Part shown: piece by piece, positions 1-7,913 of the stretch | How positions within the stretch are numbered: position 1 is the first letter of the stretch | How the letters are laid out: each line of letters begins with the position of its first letter | From: Bacillota bacterium | GTDB lineage: Bacteria; Bacillota; Clostridia; Acetivibrionales; JAEXSP01 | DNA length: 64,000 bases | Assembly (NCBI GenBank): GCA_023453795.1 | Contig: JAEXSP010000019.1 | Span: 124,001-188,000, forward strand | Reading direction: 5' to 3' | The notes under the pieces: generated by a model | Databases searched by the model: none | What the model saw: the letters and a program-made list of their open reading frames with translations, nothing else | What the model was told of the DNA's origin: nothing | Translations under genes and position numbers: made by a program

Positions 1-706
1 AAATATTTTTCAGCCTATCCGGCGTATCACTCAAGTGGTGAACCACATATGCATTGTCCCAGAATATTCTGAAATCCGGTGCTTTTGTTTTCATTTCGGC
101 AAATCTTCTTACAACCTCATCCGAGTATGTAATCCCATCGGGGTTGCTGTATTTGGGTGTGCACCAAATACCTTTTATTGACTCGTCCTCAGCCACCAAT
201 TTCTCAACCATATCCATGTCCGGTCCGTCGGACTTTATTTCTACAGTAATCATTTCAATGCCCAGTTGTTCACAAATCGCAAAATGCCTGTCGTATCCGG
301 GGCTTGGGCATAAGAATTTAATCTTGGGCAGCTTTCCCCATGGCATAATACTTCCGGGAACACCAAAAAGCATGGCTCGTACAATTGTATCGTACATCAT
401 ATTAAGGCTTGAATTTCCGCCGACAATAACTTCCTTAGGGTCTGCTTCCATTATTTCTGCAAATAAATTCTTTAATTCGGGAATCCCGTCAACCAGGCCA
501 TAGTTGCGTACATCGGTTCCATTTTGCGTCTTATAGCAGTTCAGATCCTTCAACATATCTGAAGAAATATCAAGCTGCTCTGAACAGGGCTTTCCCCTGG
601 ACATATCCAAATTAAGTTTCTGCGCCTTATATGCTTCATATTCTGCTTCTAATTTTCTTTTTTTCTCCTGAAGTTCATTTATACTCATTTTAGAAAAATC
701 ATCCAT
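1..706 (-). CDS. Class I/II aminotransferase, 5' part (cut by window edge)
   Basis: About 235 N-terminal residues are visible; the gene runs off the left edge. I place the start at the ATG ending at 706 (MDDFSKMSINEL...), preceded by an AGGGGG Shine-Dalgarno. The early motif LDMSRGKPC-EQLDIS and the later FWDNAYVVH (the Asp that contacts the PLP ring nitrogen and the following Tyr) match the fold-type I aminotransferases of the 'Asp_aminotransf' type. The PLP-binding lysine should lie beyond the edge and cannot be checked. The amino-acid substrate is not predictable. It is followed on its upstream side by an untranslated stretch holding a structured RNA. Confidence 0.85.
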   Translation of the reverse strand, partial: MDDFSKMSINELQEKKRKLEAEYEAYKAQKLNLDMSRGKPCSEQLDISSDMLKDLNCYKTQNGTDVRNYGLVDGIPELKNLFAEIMEADPKEVIVGGNSSLNMMYDTIVRAMLFGVPGSIMPWGKLPKIKFLCPSPGYDRHFAICEQLGIEMITVEIKSDGPDMDMVEKLVAEDESIKGIWCTPKYSNPDGITYSDEVVRRFAEMKTKAPDFRIFWDNAYVVHHLSDTPDRLKNI

Positions 707-941
707 TGATACAGCCCCCTATATATAAAAACTATTTTTACAATTCTAATTCTACCTTTTTTATTTTAATATATAATATTCAATTATGCAAGTTAATGCT
801 ATGAGAAATGCAATATTATTTTTATAATTGATAAAATTTAGTTGTTTAAATGATACAACTGCAAGTTTTTACATTTACTAATTCAATATTTTTCAAAATC
901 AACTTGTAGATAAGCTATCCTGAGTATGTCATTTTTTTCAT

Positions 942-1461
942 GTGTAAAAGCTGTTTCAGCGGACACAATAATATCACAAGGGTTCGTGGTGGTCGAGCCA
1001 AGAATATAATAAGATCTTTCGTAAGGTTTTATTATATTCGGTCAAAGATTAATATCAGGTCAATCAATGCTCTGCAGGCAGCGAATGGCTTGTTATTAGT
1101 CGGAGAGAAGAGCCTTATGCGGAGTGTATTTAACTGTTTGTGTTTTTCTGATAAATCATTCCGACTGGGATGTTTCCCTGATAGATGTCTTGTAAGGCTG
1201 TACTGCAGTACCAAATATTGCAGTGTGGTCAAAAGGGATGTATAAGGTTCGAGCTAAGATTATCAAGGGTTCCGCAGGTTTGTCTTTTTAGACTTACTGG
1301 AGGTTTGCTGCAGTCGAGAGATTGCAGCAGGTTTCCAAGGTATTCTTGATAGCCGAGCAAAGGTCGGCATAGGTTCTGTAATGCTTGCATGTAGTCGAAA
1401 GATTGGATGCAGGTATGTAAGGATTTGTACCGGCTGTAGCGAAGATCATCATGGGCTCTTG
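942..1461 (+). ncRNA. Large structured RNA of unknown class
   Basis: No convincing gene lies here, but hairpins follow one another closely. Clear helices: 942-945/963-966 enclosing 950-953/957-960; a 16-bp hairpin 1003-1038; 1112-1118/1192-1198 enclosing 1120-1126/1157-1163 and 1167-1170/1175-1178; 1201-1207/1219-1225; 1261-1267/1345-1351 enclosing 1282-1293 and 1307-1328; 1352-1356/1364-1368; 1384-1396/1401-1413. Two helices end in GNRA tetraloops (GAGA at 1316-1319, GAAA at 1397-1400). Wobble pairs in at least six helices are G-U on the plus strand and would be A-C mismatches on the other, so the RNA is read on plus. The word CGAGC-N-AAGR recurs at 994, 1250 and 1354. I see no RNase P, tmRNA, 6S, group I/II intron or OLE signature. 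Ends are approximate; no clear promoter or terminator was found. It ends against the stop codon of the convergent dipeptidase gene. Confidence 0.72.
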
Positions 1462-1462
1462 T

Positions 1463-2401
1463 TTATAATAAAACAGCTTTAATTACCCTTAAAAAATTCT
1501 TTGCTGCGATAGCTTCAATCTGCTCCTCGGAATAATTCATTTTTCTTAACTCATTGAATATCTTGTAAACATCTTCAACCCCGTTAATTCCATCCGGCAA
1601 GCATTCTACTCCGTCCAGATCAGCGCCAAGTCCTATGCATTCAATTCCTGCAAGTGCCGAGATATGCTCGACATTTTTTATAATATCAACCAAAGAAGCC
1701 TTGCCTGAATCTTCTAGGAATTCGGGATAAAGGTTGATGCCCATTACACCGCCTTTATCCTTTAATGCAATTATCTGCTCGTCAGTGAGGTTGCGTTTAT
1801 GACTGCAGATTTTTTTTGCATTTGAGTGGGATGCGATAATTGGTTTTTCGGATACTTCAATAACATCCCAAAAGCCCTTTTCCGATAAATGAGATACATC
1901 GACTATCATCCCGAGCGAATTCATTTCTTTTATTACTTTTCGTCCGAAAGGCGTAAGTCCTCCCCCGGAGATTCCGTCTGACACTCCGTCAGCTATTTCA
2001 TTTCTGTGATTCCACGTCAGGCATATACTCCTTACGCCCAACCGGTAGAATATCCTTAAAGCCGAAAGCTCTCCCTGAAGAGCGTCGCCACCCTCAATAG
2101 AAAGTATTGCTGCCGTTTTGCCCGCATTCAAGGTCTTTTCAATGTCATTATAATTCAGGCATAACGTAATAGCATCCTTATTTATTTCAATTTCCTGATA
2201 AAGCCTGTCAATAATCTGAACAGCTCTTTTCATAGCATACGCCTGACAGAATTCCGGGTCTATGAAAGCAGCAAAAAATTGCACATGGCTTCCGGACTCT
2301 TTTAGCCTTTTAATATCCAAATGGCAATTATTTTTATATAGTCCTTCGTTTTCTTCCATAATCTTGGTTATTGTATCGCAATGTGCATCAAGAATTATCA
2401 T
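1463..2401 (-). CDS. Membrane dipeptidase family (peptidase M19) protein
   Basis: The 312-residue protein has the zinc ligands of the M19 renal-dipeptidase family: H7-x-D9 in DAHCDT, E103 in IEGGDAL, H171 in DVSHL and H192 in SHSNAK, on a TIM-barrel-sized chain. Members hydrolyse dipeptides, often with a D-residue at the C-terminal position. No signal peptide is visible, so it is probably cytosolic. It begins 10 bp downstream of the yraN stop and is likely the last gene of the transcript coming from rplS/lepB. Its stop codon abuts the plus-strand structured RNA. Confidence 0.9.
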   Translation of the reverse strand: MIILDAHCDTITKIMEENEGLYKNNCHLDIKRLKESGSHVQFFAAFIDPEFCQAYAMKRAVQIIDRLYQEIEINKDAITLCLNYNDIEKTLNAGKTAAILSIEGGDALQGELSALRIFYRLGVRSICLTWNHRNEIADGVSDGISGGGLTPFGRKVIKEMNSLGMIVDVSHLSEKGFWDVIEVSEKPIIASHSNAKKICSHKRNLTDEQIIALKDKGGVMGINLYPEFLEDSGKASLVDIIKNVEHISALAGIECIGLGADLDGVECLPDGINGVEDVYKIFNELRKMNYSEEQIEAIAAKNFLRVIKAVLL

Positions 2402-2411
2402 ATATGCCCTC

Positions 2412-2774
2412 CTAAAAAGCGTTTTTAATCAGGTTCACCCTCACTCCTGCCTTTTCTTTAAACACTTCGGCAATATCGAACCTGATATTCCTGTCATGGA
2501 GATGCCTGCGGCTAATGTAAACCTGAGAAAGTCTTGTGATCCGCTCCTGCTTTCTTCGGTCAACAGCCTCGCACGGCATACCGAAGACCGTTGAACTTCT
2601 TGTTTTAACTTCTATAAAGCAAATATATTCACTTTCCCGGGCGATTATATCTATTTCGCCCATCCTTCCGACTCTGAAATTTTTGTCCAATATGGTGTAG
2701 CCGTTCTTCTGGAGATAGTCGATCGCAATTTCCTCTCCTTTAGTCCCGGCCGCTCTTTTATTCTTTTCTTCCAT
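2412..2774 (-). CDS. yraN: YraN/UPF0102 family endonuclease-fold protein
   Basis: At 120 residues this is the usual length of the UPF0102 family. The core GEIDIIARE ... ICFIEVKTRSS matches the PD-(D/E)XK nuclease-like pattern (Glu, Asp, then E-V-K). The biological role is not settled; the family tends to lie beside rnhB, as here. The start overlaps the stop of the preceding ylqH-like gene by 17 bp, which suggests translational coupling. Confidence 0.88.
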   Translation of the reverse strand: MEEKNKRAAGTKGEEIAIDYLQKNGYTILDKNFRVGRMGEIDIIARESEYICFIEVKTRSSTVFGMPCEAVDRRKQERITRLSQVYISRRHLHDRNIRFDIAEVFKEKAGVRVNLIKNAF

Positions 2775-3075
2775 ATCTCTCTCCGAAATTCCTATCTATT
2801 TGACTGACGAAAACAAGTATCTCAGCAACTATTCCGTATAATTCAGGCGGTATTTCCTCACCGACATTGAAGGTATTCAACGCTGCTGCCAGATTCGCGT
2901 CTTCATACACAGGCACATCGCTTTCTTCTGCCTTTTCAATTATTTTTTCCGCTGCCTCTCCCTTTCCCAGCGCAATTATCTTAGGGGCCTTGTTTTCTTC
3001 CGGGGAGTATTTCAATGCAGCAACCTGCTTCACCTTTTTTGCATCCTTCTCAGACATTACTACCACCCTGCCCAA
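2758..3075 (-). CDS. ylqH: FlhB C-terminal-domain-like protein (YlqH)
   Basis: This 105-residue protein resembles only the cytoplasmic C-terminal domain of the flagellar/type III export protein FlhB (VAALKYSPEENKAPKIIALGKG ... VPVYEDANLAAAL, split here). The self-cleaving NPTH motif of FlhB is absent, with NKAPK in that region, and no membrane segments precede it. Bacillus has the same orphan gene, ylqH, at the same place between rnhB/ylqG and downstream genes. It follows the FliK-like gene by 10 bp; FlhB and FliK are functional partners in flagella, so the two products may interact. Confidence 0.85.
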   Translation of the reverse strand: MGRVVVMSEKDAKKVKQVAALKYSPEENKAPKIIALGKGEAAEKIIEKAEESDVPVYEDANLAAALNTFNVGEEIPPELYGIVAEILVFVSQIDRNFGERYGRKE

Positions 3076-3085
3076 TCATTCAAAG

Positions 3086-4756
3086 CTACAGTTTTAAGTC
3101 TATCGACCGTTTGTTTTTCTCATCTTCCTTTTTTGCGATGCTTTCAACATTCATAACATTAGGCGTCTCTTCAATCATGCGATAATTAAGATTCACGAGC
3201 TTGTAACCATTTTCTTTCATCACTTCATACAGATCCTTATACTTTTCTTTTATAAGGTCAAAAACCCGTTCGTCCTCAACTCTCATGTTAACGCTCACAT
3301 TTTTTCTGTCCAGGCTAATAAGCGAATCCACACGTCCTATGTTAATTGTATCAAGCGAGATGAACATAGTGACATTTTCAGGATCAAGCTTTTTTCTTTT
3401 TGATTCTTTTTTAAGGATGTAAAGCTCTCCCTGGGTTTTTGTATTTCTCAGGGCAATCGGAATCTGTATATATGTGTTGTGATTGTTCAAATCATTTATA
3501 AATCGGATATTATTATCAAGGGTATCTATCTTGCTGACGATCTCATTTTTATTTGTTATCGGGGATTTTTCAATATTTTCTTTAACGATTTCAACTGCTT
3601 TTGATATATCCTTGTACAGTTCTTTTACATTCAGATCATTCAAAACAGTATCGGATTCAGGTTTTACATACAGCTTTTGAAATACCCTTTTTAGAATGCT
3701 TTTTGGGGTATGCTCATCCATATTTCCGGCGTCAGACAAAATAACACTTTCACCTTGCTCTTGAGGCTGCTCTTTTAGCTTTTGGCTCAATTTATCTATA
3801 ATCAAATTTATATTCGATTTAATCTTATCGGGAAGCTCCGCTTGTCCCAGCTTTTTAGCTATCATCTCCTGTAAATCACTGCTTAATTTTTCAGGAAATT
3901 CCGCTTCATTGCCGACAAGCTTAATAATGCTTTCCTTTAAATCCATTAATAGATTCGAATTCTGTTTTGCAGCACCAGTCGCTGCCATATCCTTTTCTAT
4001 GGAATCAGTTAACTTGATTGCTGCCTTTTCAACAAGATGATTAACTTCTGTACCGGAATTCTCATGGATTATGTTATTAATGCTTACATCTTTTTTTGTT
4101 TCGGCTTTGAGGTCAAAACGTGAAGGATTATAATCTGCCAGCTGTTTAACAATATTTTTAATGGCATCTTTATCTGAGATTTCCGAAAGCATTTCAGCCA
4201 AATCGGCAATACCTGTTGAAAGCTTTGCTTTACCCGAGATTAGCTGATTAAGGGATTCGATATTTTTCTCTTCGACATTAATGCTGCTGGAAGTAAGAAA
4301 TGCCGCTTTTTCCGGTGTAAGGTCTTTAAATTTGGCTACAAGGTCTGCAATGCCTTTAAAGGTTTCCTTATTAAGCGGCAGACTGTATTTAGAAATTTCC
4401 TTTACTATTTCAAGGTTCTTTTCTTCAGGATTTACTTCCATGGCTAACAGCAGTTTTTTCAGTGTTAAGTCGGTATCGTTATCTTTCATAGCGGGATTTT
4501 TTGCAGGTTCCAATATTACTTGATTTTCATTTTTCCCTTTTACAGTAAAATCAACTATATCGCCGCGTTTGGCATCTACAGGCGCTGTTGTTGCAGCAGT
4601 TACGGTTTTACCGTCAAACAGCTTAAGAATAAGCTCATTGGCGGTAAAATCAAGTATTTGAGCTCTAACCACGTCACCTGTTTTAAGTTTTCCAAGTATA
4701 TCCGGCAGACCGGATATGTTCATGCCCTGATTTTGCAGAACCTGACTGATCTTCAT
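3086..4756 (-). CDS. FliK-like (flagellar hook-length control domain) protein, YlqG-type
   Basis: The 556-residue protein starts MKISQVLQNQGM and has an N-terminal part (about 20-90) rich in beta-type segments (GDVVRAQILDF, GDIVDFTVKG). A long, lysine-rich, low-complexity middle follows. The C-terminal domain (about 440-530: GELYILKKESKRKKLD, MFISLDTINIGRVD, VSVNMRVEDE) matches the C-terminal Flg_hook domain of FliK. It sits between rnhB and ylqH exactly as ylqG does in Bacillus. No secretion signal is visible. Its role outside flagella is unknown. Confidence 0.75.
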   Translation of the reverse strand: MKISQVLQNQGMNISGLPDILGKLKTGDVVRAQILDFTANELILKLFDGKTVTAATTAPVDAKRGDIVDFTVKGKNENQVILEPAKNPAMKDNDTDLTLKKLLLAMEVNPEEKNLEIVKEISKYSLPLNKETFKGIADLVAKFKDLTPEKAAFLTSSSINVEEKNIESLNQLISGKAKLSTGIADLAEMLSEISDKDAIKNIVKQLADYNPSRFDLKAETKKDVSINNIIHENSGTEVNHLVEKAAIKLTDSIEKDMAATGAAKQNSNLLMDLKESIIKLVGNEAEFPEKLSSDLQEMIAKKLGQAELPDKIKSNINLIIDKLSQKLKEQPQEQGESVILSDAGNMDEHTPKSILKRVFQKLYVKPESDTVLNDLNVKELYKDISKAVEIVKENIEKSPITNKNEIVSKIDTLDNNIRFINDLNNHNTYIQIPIALRNTKTQGELYILKKESKRKKLDPENVTMFISLDTINIGRVDSLISLDRKNVSVNMRVEDERVFDLIKEKYKDLYEVMKENGYKLVNLNYRMIEETPNVMNVESIAKKEDEKNKRSIDLKL

Positions 4757-4805
4757 AGATTGGCCTTCCTTTGAAGGAATTTTCTAAGCATTTACATAAA
4801 TAATA

Positions 4806-5567
4806 TTATACGAAATTTTTAGTAAAGCTTATTCTATGTATCGGACAAAGTCCGTATTTTTTTATAGCTTCTATGTGTTCCTTTGTTCCGTAGCCTTTAT
4901 TTTTGGAAAAGCCATATTCGGGATAGGTGCTGTCCATTTCATCAATAAGGCGGTCTCTTGTCACCTTTGCAATAATTGATGCGGCAGCTATTGATATACT
5001 TAGACTGTCTCCTTTTATGATCGGTATCTGCTCAATTTCTACATTTTTCAGCTTAACAGCATCATTCAGCAGCAAATCAGGCTGAGGCTTAAGCTGTTTA
5101 ATGGCTGCCTCCATAGCCATGTATGTTGCATTTAAAATGTTGACCTCATCAATCATTTTTTCATCAACCATTCCGATGCCATAGCTTATTGCCTTTTCCC
5201 TTATTAAATCGTAAAGATTATCTCTTTTCTCGGCACTGAGCTGTTTTGAATCATTAATTCCTTCTATGAAAATGTTTTCAGGAAGAATAACACAGGCCGC
5301 AACAACAGGTCCGGCCAAAGGCCCTCTTCCGACTTCGTCGATTCCGGCTATGAAGCGATGTCCTTTTTTATATGCATTTCTTTCATACTCGGACATTTTT
5401 TGAACTCTTGCATATTCCTTATCATAGGCATTCTTCTTCTTTTGAAGCTTTTCGATAAGCTTATCGACCTTACAGCCTTCATCCTTATATGAATAAAGTC
5501 TTTCAAAAGCGCTGTCGAAGCCAAGGTCAGCTATTTCAGATTCTATATTCTTAAGATTCTTTCTCAC
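4806..5567 (-). CDS. rnhB: Ribonuclease HII
   Basis: RNase HII removes ribonucleotides and RNA primers from RNA-DNA hybrids. The protein carries GIDEVGRGPLAGP, NDSKQLS and AKVTRDRLID, which hold the acidic active-site residues. I choose the GTG at 5565-5567 because GGGGG lies six bases ahead of it (5574-5578). The in-frame ATG at 5588 has no comparable Shine-Dalgarno and would add seven residues (260 versus 253). It is 27 bp downstream of rbgA by this start. An N-terminal extension of about 60 residues precedes the catalytic core, as in many Firmicutes. Confidence 0.95.
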   Translation of the reverse strand: MRKNLKNIESEIADLGFDSAFERLYSYKDEGCKVDKLIEKLQKKKNAYDKEYARVQKMSEYERNAYKKGHRFIAGIDEVGRGPLAGPVVAACVILPENIFIEGINDSKQLSAEKRDNLYDLIREKAISYGIGMVDEKMIDEVNILNATYMAMEAAIKQLKPQPDLLLNDAVKLKNVEIEQIPIIKGDSLSISIAAASIIAKVTRDRLIDEMDSTYPEYGFSKNKGYGTKEHIEAIKKYGLCPIHRISFTKNFV

Positions 5568-5594
5568 AATGATCCCCCAACAATACATTCTTCG

Positions 5595-6455
5595 TTATTC
5601 GTCGATAGTAAGAGGCTTTTCCAAGGTAATTCTTCCGATTTTTCCTCCCCGGAATTCATCGAGAATTATGGAGGAAATCCTCATAAGATCTATTTCTCCG
5701 CCCGAGACTATGCATCCTCTCTTTTTGCCTGCAGCCTTTAAAAGGTCGAAACCGGTTTCTTCTTCCTTATATTCTAACTTAAATCTTTCTTTTAAAGCTT
5801 GCGGGTATGTATTCTTTAATTGAAGCAAAAGCTCTGATGCCACTTCGGTTATATCCATTATATCATCTTTAATGGCACCTGTATAAGCAAGATTCAGGCC
5901 AACAAGCTGATCCTCAAACTTTGGCCATAGAATTCCGGGAGTATCAAGCAATTCAATCTCTTCATTAAGCCTGATCCATTGCTTCCCTCTGGTAACACCC
6001 GGCTTATCACCTGTTACAGCACTTGACTTTCCGGCAATTTTATTAATGAAGGAGGATTTTCCTACATTAGGGATACCGACTACCATCGTCCGTATGGGCC
6101 TGAATATTCTGCCCTTTGACATTTCGCGTTCGAGCTTGTCCTTCATCAGCCTGCGCATTTCAGCTTTAAGCTCATTTATTCCCTTACCCTTTATAGAGTC
6201 GATAAAGATTACAGAATTCCCTTGGGACTTAAACCATGCTGCCCATTCTCTGGATGCTTTTTCATCGGCAAGGTCTGCCTTGTTCATGGCAATTATACGG
6301 GTTTTGTTTTTGACTATCCCGTCGATTTCCGGATTCTTGCTGCTTCTTGGTATCCTTGCGTCAAGAAGTTCAATAACAATATCAATTAGTTTAAGGTTTT
6401 CGGCCAATATCTTACGTGTTTTAGCCATATGCCCCGGATACCACTGTATATTCAC
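5595..6455 (-). CDS. rbgA: Ribosome biogenesis GTPase RbgA (YlqF)
   Basis: RbgA is a circularly permuted GTPase needed for late 50S subunit assembly. The permuted order is visible: G4 NKAD at 58-61 comes before G1 GIPNVGKSS at 127-135 and G3 DTPG at 171-174. The N-terminal MNIQWYPGHMAKTRK is typical of the family. At 286 residues it has normal length. It lies between lepB and rnhB, the conserved Firmicutes order, and its start is 17 bp past the lepB stop. Confidence 0.96.
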   Translation of the reverse strand: MNIQWYPGHMAKTRKILAENLKLIDIVIELLDARIPRSSKNPEIDGIVKNKTRIIAMNKADLADEKASREWAAWFKSQGNSVIFIDSIKGKGINELKAEMRRLMKDKLEREMSKGRIFRPIRTMVVGIPNVGKSSFINKIAGKSSAVTGDKPGVTRGKQWIRLNEEIELLDTPGILWPKFEDQLVGLNLAYTGAIKDDIMDITEVASELLLQLKNTYPQALKERFKLEYKEEETGFDLLKAAGKKRGCIVSGGEIDLMRISSIILDEFRGGKIGRITLEKPLTIDE

Positions 6456-6472
6456 GTTATTTCCTCCGTTTC

Positions 6473-7072
6473 TTACTTCATGTTTTTATATATGTTTCCA
6501 AAAGCCTTAATCGGAAAGATCCTGAATAGAGCTTTTCCCCTTATTCTTGAATAACTTATTAGTCCGAATCGCCTGCTGTCGAAACTTTCTTCCCTGTTGT
6601 CCCCCATAACCAGAATCTTATTTTTTGGAACCGTAATAGGAAAATCAATCGATTCAACATACGTATTCCCTTTAACATAAGGTTCTTTTTGTACCTTGTT
6701 ATTTATAACCACATGATTGTTTTTGATATCCACCTTGTCTCCCGGAACGCCAATTACCCTTTTAACATAATCTACTTCATCAGGATCCGGCAAAGGAAGA
6801 TATTTATTATACTTCCCGGGGTCATGCTCCAATACTACTATGTCGCCTCTCCTTGGAGGATGAAACATGTATCCCAGCTTATATACTATCAGCTGCTGAT
6901 TGTTGAATAGGGTATCATTCATTGAATTGCCGTCAACCAGTGCCCGTTCAAATAAGAATGCTTTTATTACATATGCAATAATTAAGGCGATTAATATCGT
7001 CTTTCCCCATTCCAAAGCTTCTTTTATAATTTTTTTTCTTTTGTCAGTATTATTATTTTCAATAGAGTCCAT
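6473..7072 (-). CDS. lepB: Signal peptidase I
   Basis: The membrane-bound signal peptidase cleaves signal peptides from exported proteins. From the start chosen here there is one transmembrane segment (about 23-42), then the catalytic serine in GNSM (S50) and the general-base lysine in YVKRVIGVPGD (K104), and the MGDNREES/DSRRFG box. I start at the ATG ending at 7072 because GAAGAAGGG lies just ahead of it; the longer frame reaching 7150 would begin inside an untranslated leader hairpin. The length of 199 residues is normal. Confidence 0.95.
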   Translation of the reverse strand: MDSIENNNTDKRKKIIKEALEWGKTILIALIIAYVIKAFLFERALVDGNSMNDTLFNNQQLIVYKLGYMFHPPRRGDIVVLEHDPGKYNKYLPLPDPDEVDYVKRVIGVPGDKVDIKNNHVVINNKVQKEPYVKGNTYVESIDFPITVPKNKILVMGDNREESFDSRRFGLISYSRIRGKALFRIFPIKAFGNIYKNMK

Positions 7073-7099
7073 AATAAACCCTTCTTCATTTATAATTAT

Positions 7100-7124
7100 A
7101 GGGGCAACAATAGGCCCCTTTTTT
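7100..7124. other. GC-rich hairpin in the lepB leader
   Basis: A hairpin with arms AGGGGC/GCCCCT lies 28 bp upstream of the lepB start. On the plus strand it is followed by six T, so it looks like an intrinsic terminator of plus-strand transcription, although no plus-strand gene precedes it. On the minus strand it would be a leader hairpin preceded by A residues, between the rplS terminator and lepB. Confidence 0.45.
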
Positions 7125-7196
7125 CTCAAAATCCTACCGCCGGAATTCATTCAATTTTTTATGTATACTGCGGTATTTCACAAAATAATTGAATAC

Positions 7197-7223
7197 AATA
7201 AAAGGGACAATTTTGTCCCTTTT
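7197..7223 (-). terminator. Intrinsic terminator after rplS
   Basis: An inverted repeat (AAAGGGACAA/TTGTCCCTTT) ends in TTTT on the minus strand, 14 bp after the rplS stop codon. It would separate rplS from lepB or reduce read-through. Confidence 0.8.
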
Positions 7224-7236
7224 ATCACATAAAATA

Positions 7237-7590
7237 TTAATCTTTTGATACAAGTCTTTCTTGAACTTTGGCAGCTTTTCCAACTCTTTCACGCAAGTAA
7301 TAGAGTTTAGCTCTCCTGACTTTACCTTTTCTGATGATATCAATATGGTCAACCCTCGGTGAATGTACCGGGAAGATTCTTTCTACACCAACACCATAAG
7401 ATATTCTTCTTACTGTAAAGGTTTCCTTAATGCCTTCGCCTTTAAGGCCGATGACTGTTCCTTCAAATGCCTGCAGTCTTTCCCTGTTGCCTTCAACAAC
7501 CTTAACATGAACTTTTACATAATCGCCGACTTCCAGGTTAGGCAAATTTGTTTTTAATTGTTCCTGTTCCAATGCTTTTATTATATCCAT
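7237..7590 (-). CDS. rplS: 50S ribosomal protein L19
   Basis: The 117-residue protein has the L19 pattern: VGDYVKVHVKVVEGNRERLQ, FEGTVIGLKG, FTVRRISYGVGVER, PVHSPRVD and the basic C-terminus RGKVRRAKLYYLRERVGKAA. L19 lies at the 30S-50S interface. The ATG ending at 7590 is preceded by GGAAGGAGG, so the 24 extra residues of the longer frame are not translated. It has its own promoter at 7665-7693 and a terminator downstream. Confidence 0.98.
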   Translation of the reverse strand: MDIIKALEQEQLKTNLPNLEVGDYVKVHVKVVEGNRERLQAFEGTVIGLKGEGIKETFTVRRISYGVGVERIFPVHSPRVDHIDIIRKGKVRRAKLYYLRERVGKAAKVQERLVSKD

Positions 7591-7664
7591 TTGTATTCCT
7601 CCTTCCTTGCCTAGACGTTCTTGTTTACAATAACAGCGGACCGTCCGTAATACACACGTCAAAC

Positions 7665-7693
7665 ATTATAACACATGGTTAATGTTTTGTAAA
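7665..7693 (-). promoter_or_regulatory. rplS promoter and leader
   Basis: On the minus strand TTTACA (7688-7693) and a perfect TATAAT (7665-7670) are separated by 17 bp. Transcription should start near 7658, giving a leader of about 65 nt with small inverted repeats (GGAC/GTCC and GACGT/ACGTC). An L19 autoregulatory leader is possible but not shown. Confidence 0.75.
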
Positions 7694-7852
7694 TCGAATT
7701 ATTTCAAATTTCTTATAGGTATGTTTTTTGAATGTCTGAACCATCAAACAACCTTTGCGGACCAATTACAGTACCTTCAGTAAATATAAGTATTACTGTT
7801 TTTTTGAATTTTTACTCCTCATTAATTCTAACATATCTCAAAACCTTCATTG

Positions 7853-7881
7853 TTTACAATAATGAAAAGTATTGCTATTAT
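7853..7881 (+). promoter_or_regulatory. Promoter of the orphan gene at 7914
   Basis: TTTACA (7853-7858) and TATTAT (7876-7881) are 17 bp apart on the plus strand, 32 bp before the start codon. The 323-bp gap 7591-7913 otherwise holds only the divergent rplS promoter and AT-rich sequence. Confidence 0.7.
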
Positions 7882-7913
7882 TGTGTATATTAAGTCTCTG
7901 GAGGTAAAAAAAC

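Noticed and set aside
54..503. Plus-strand open frame of 149 codons
   Set aside because: It is the reverse of the aminotransferase gene, which has clear family motifs and a ribosome-binding site on the minus strand.
940..1245. Plus-strand frame of 101 codons (and a minus-strand one at 1032-1232)
   Set aside because: The stretch is explained by RNA helices; the translations have no family character and the start has no ribosome-binding site.
942..1461. RNase P RNA, tmRNA, group II intron or OLE RNA
   Set aside because: The conserved words of these RNAs (for example GAGGAAAGTCC, the GGTTCGAC-type tmRNA end, or intron domain V) are not present.
7100..7124. Terminator of a plus-strand transcript
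   Set aside because: The hairpin has a T-tract on the plus strand but no plus-strand gene or promoter leads into it, so it is listed only as a hairpin.
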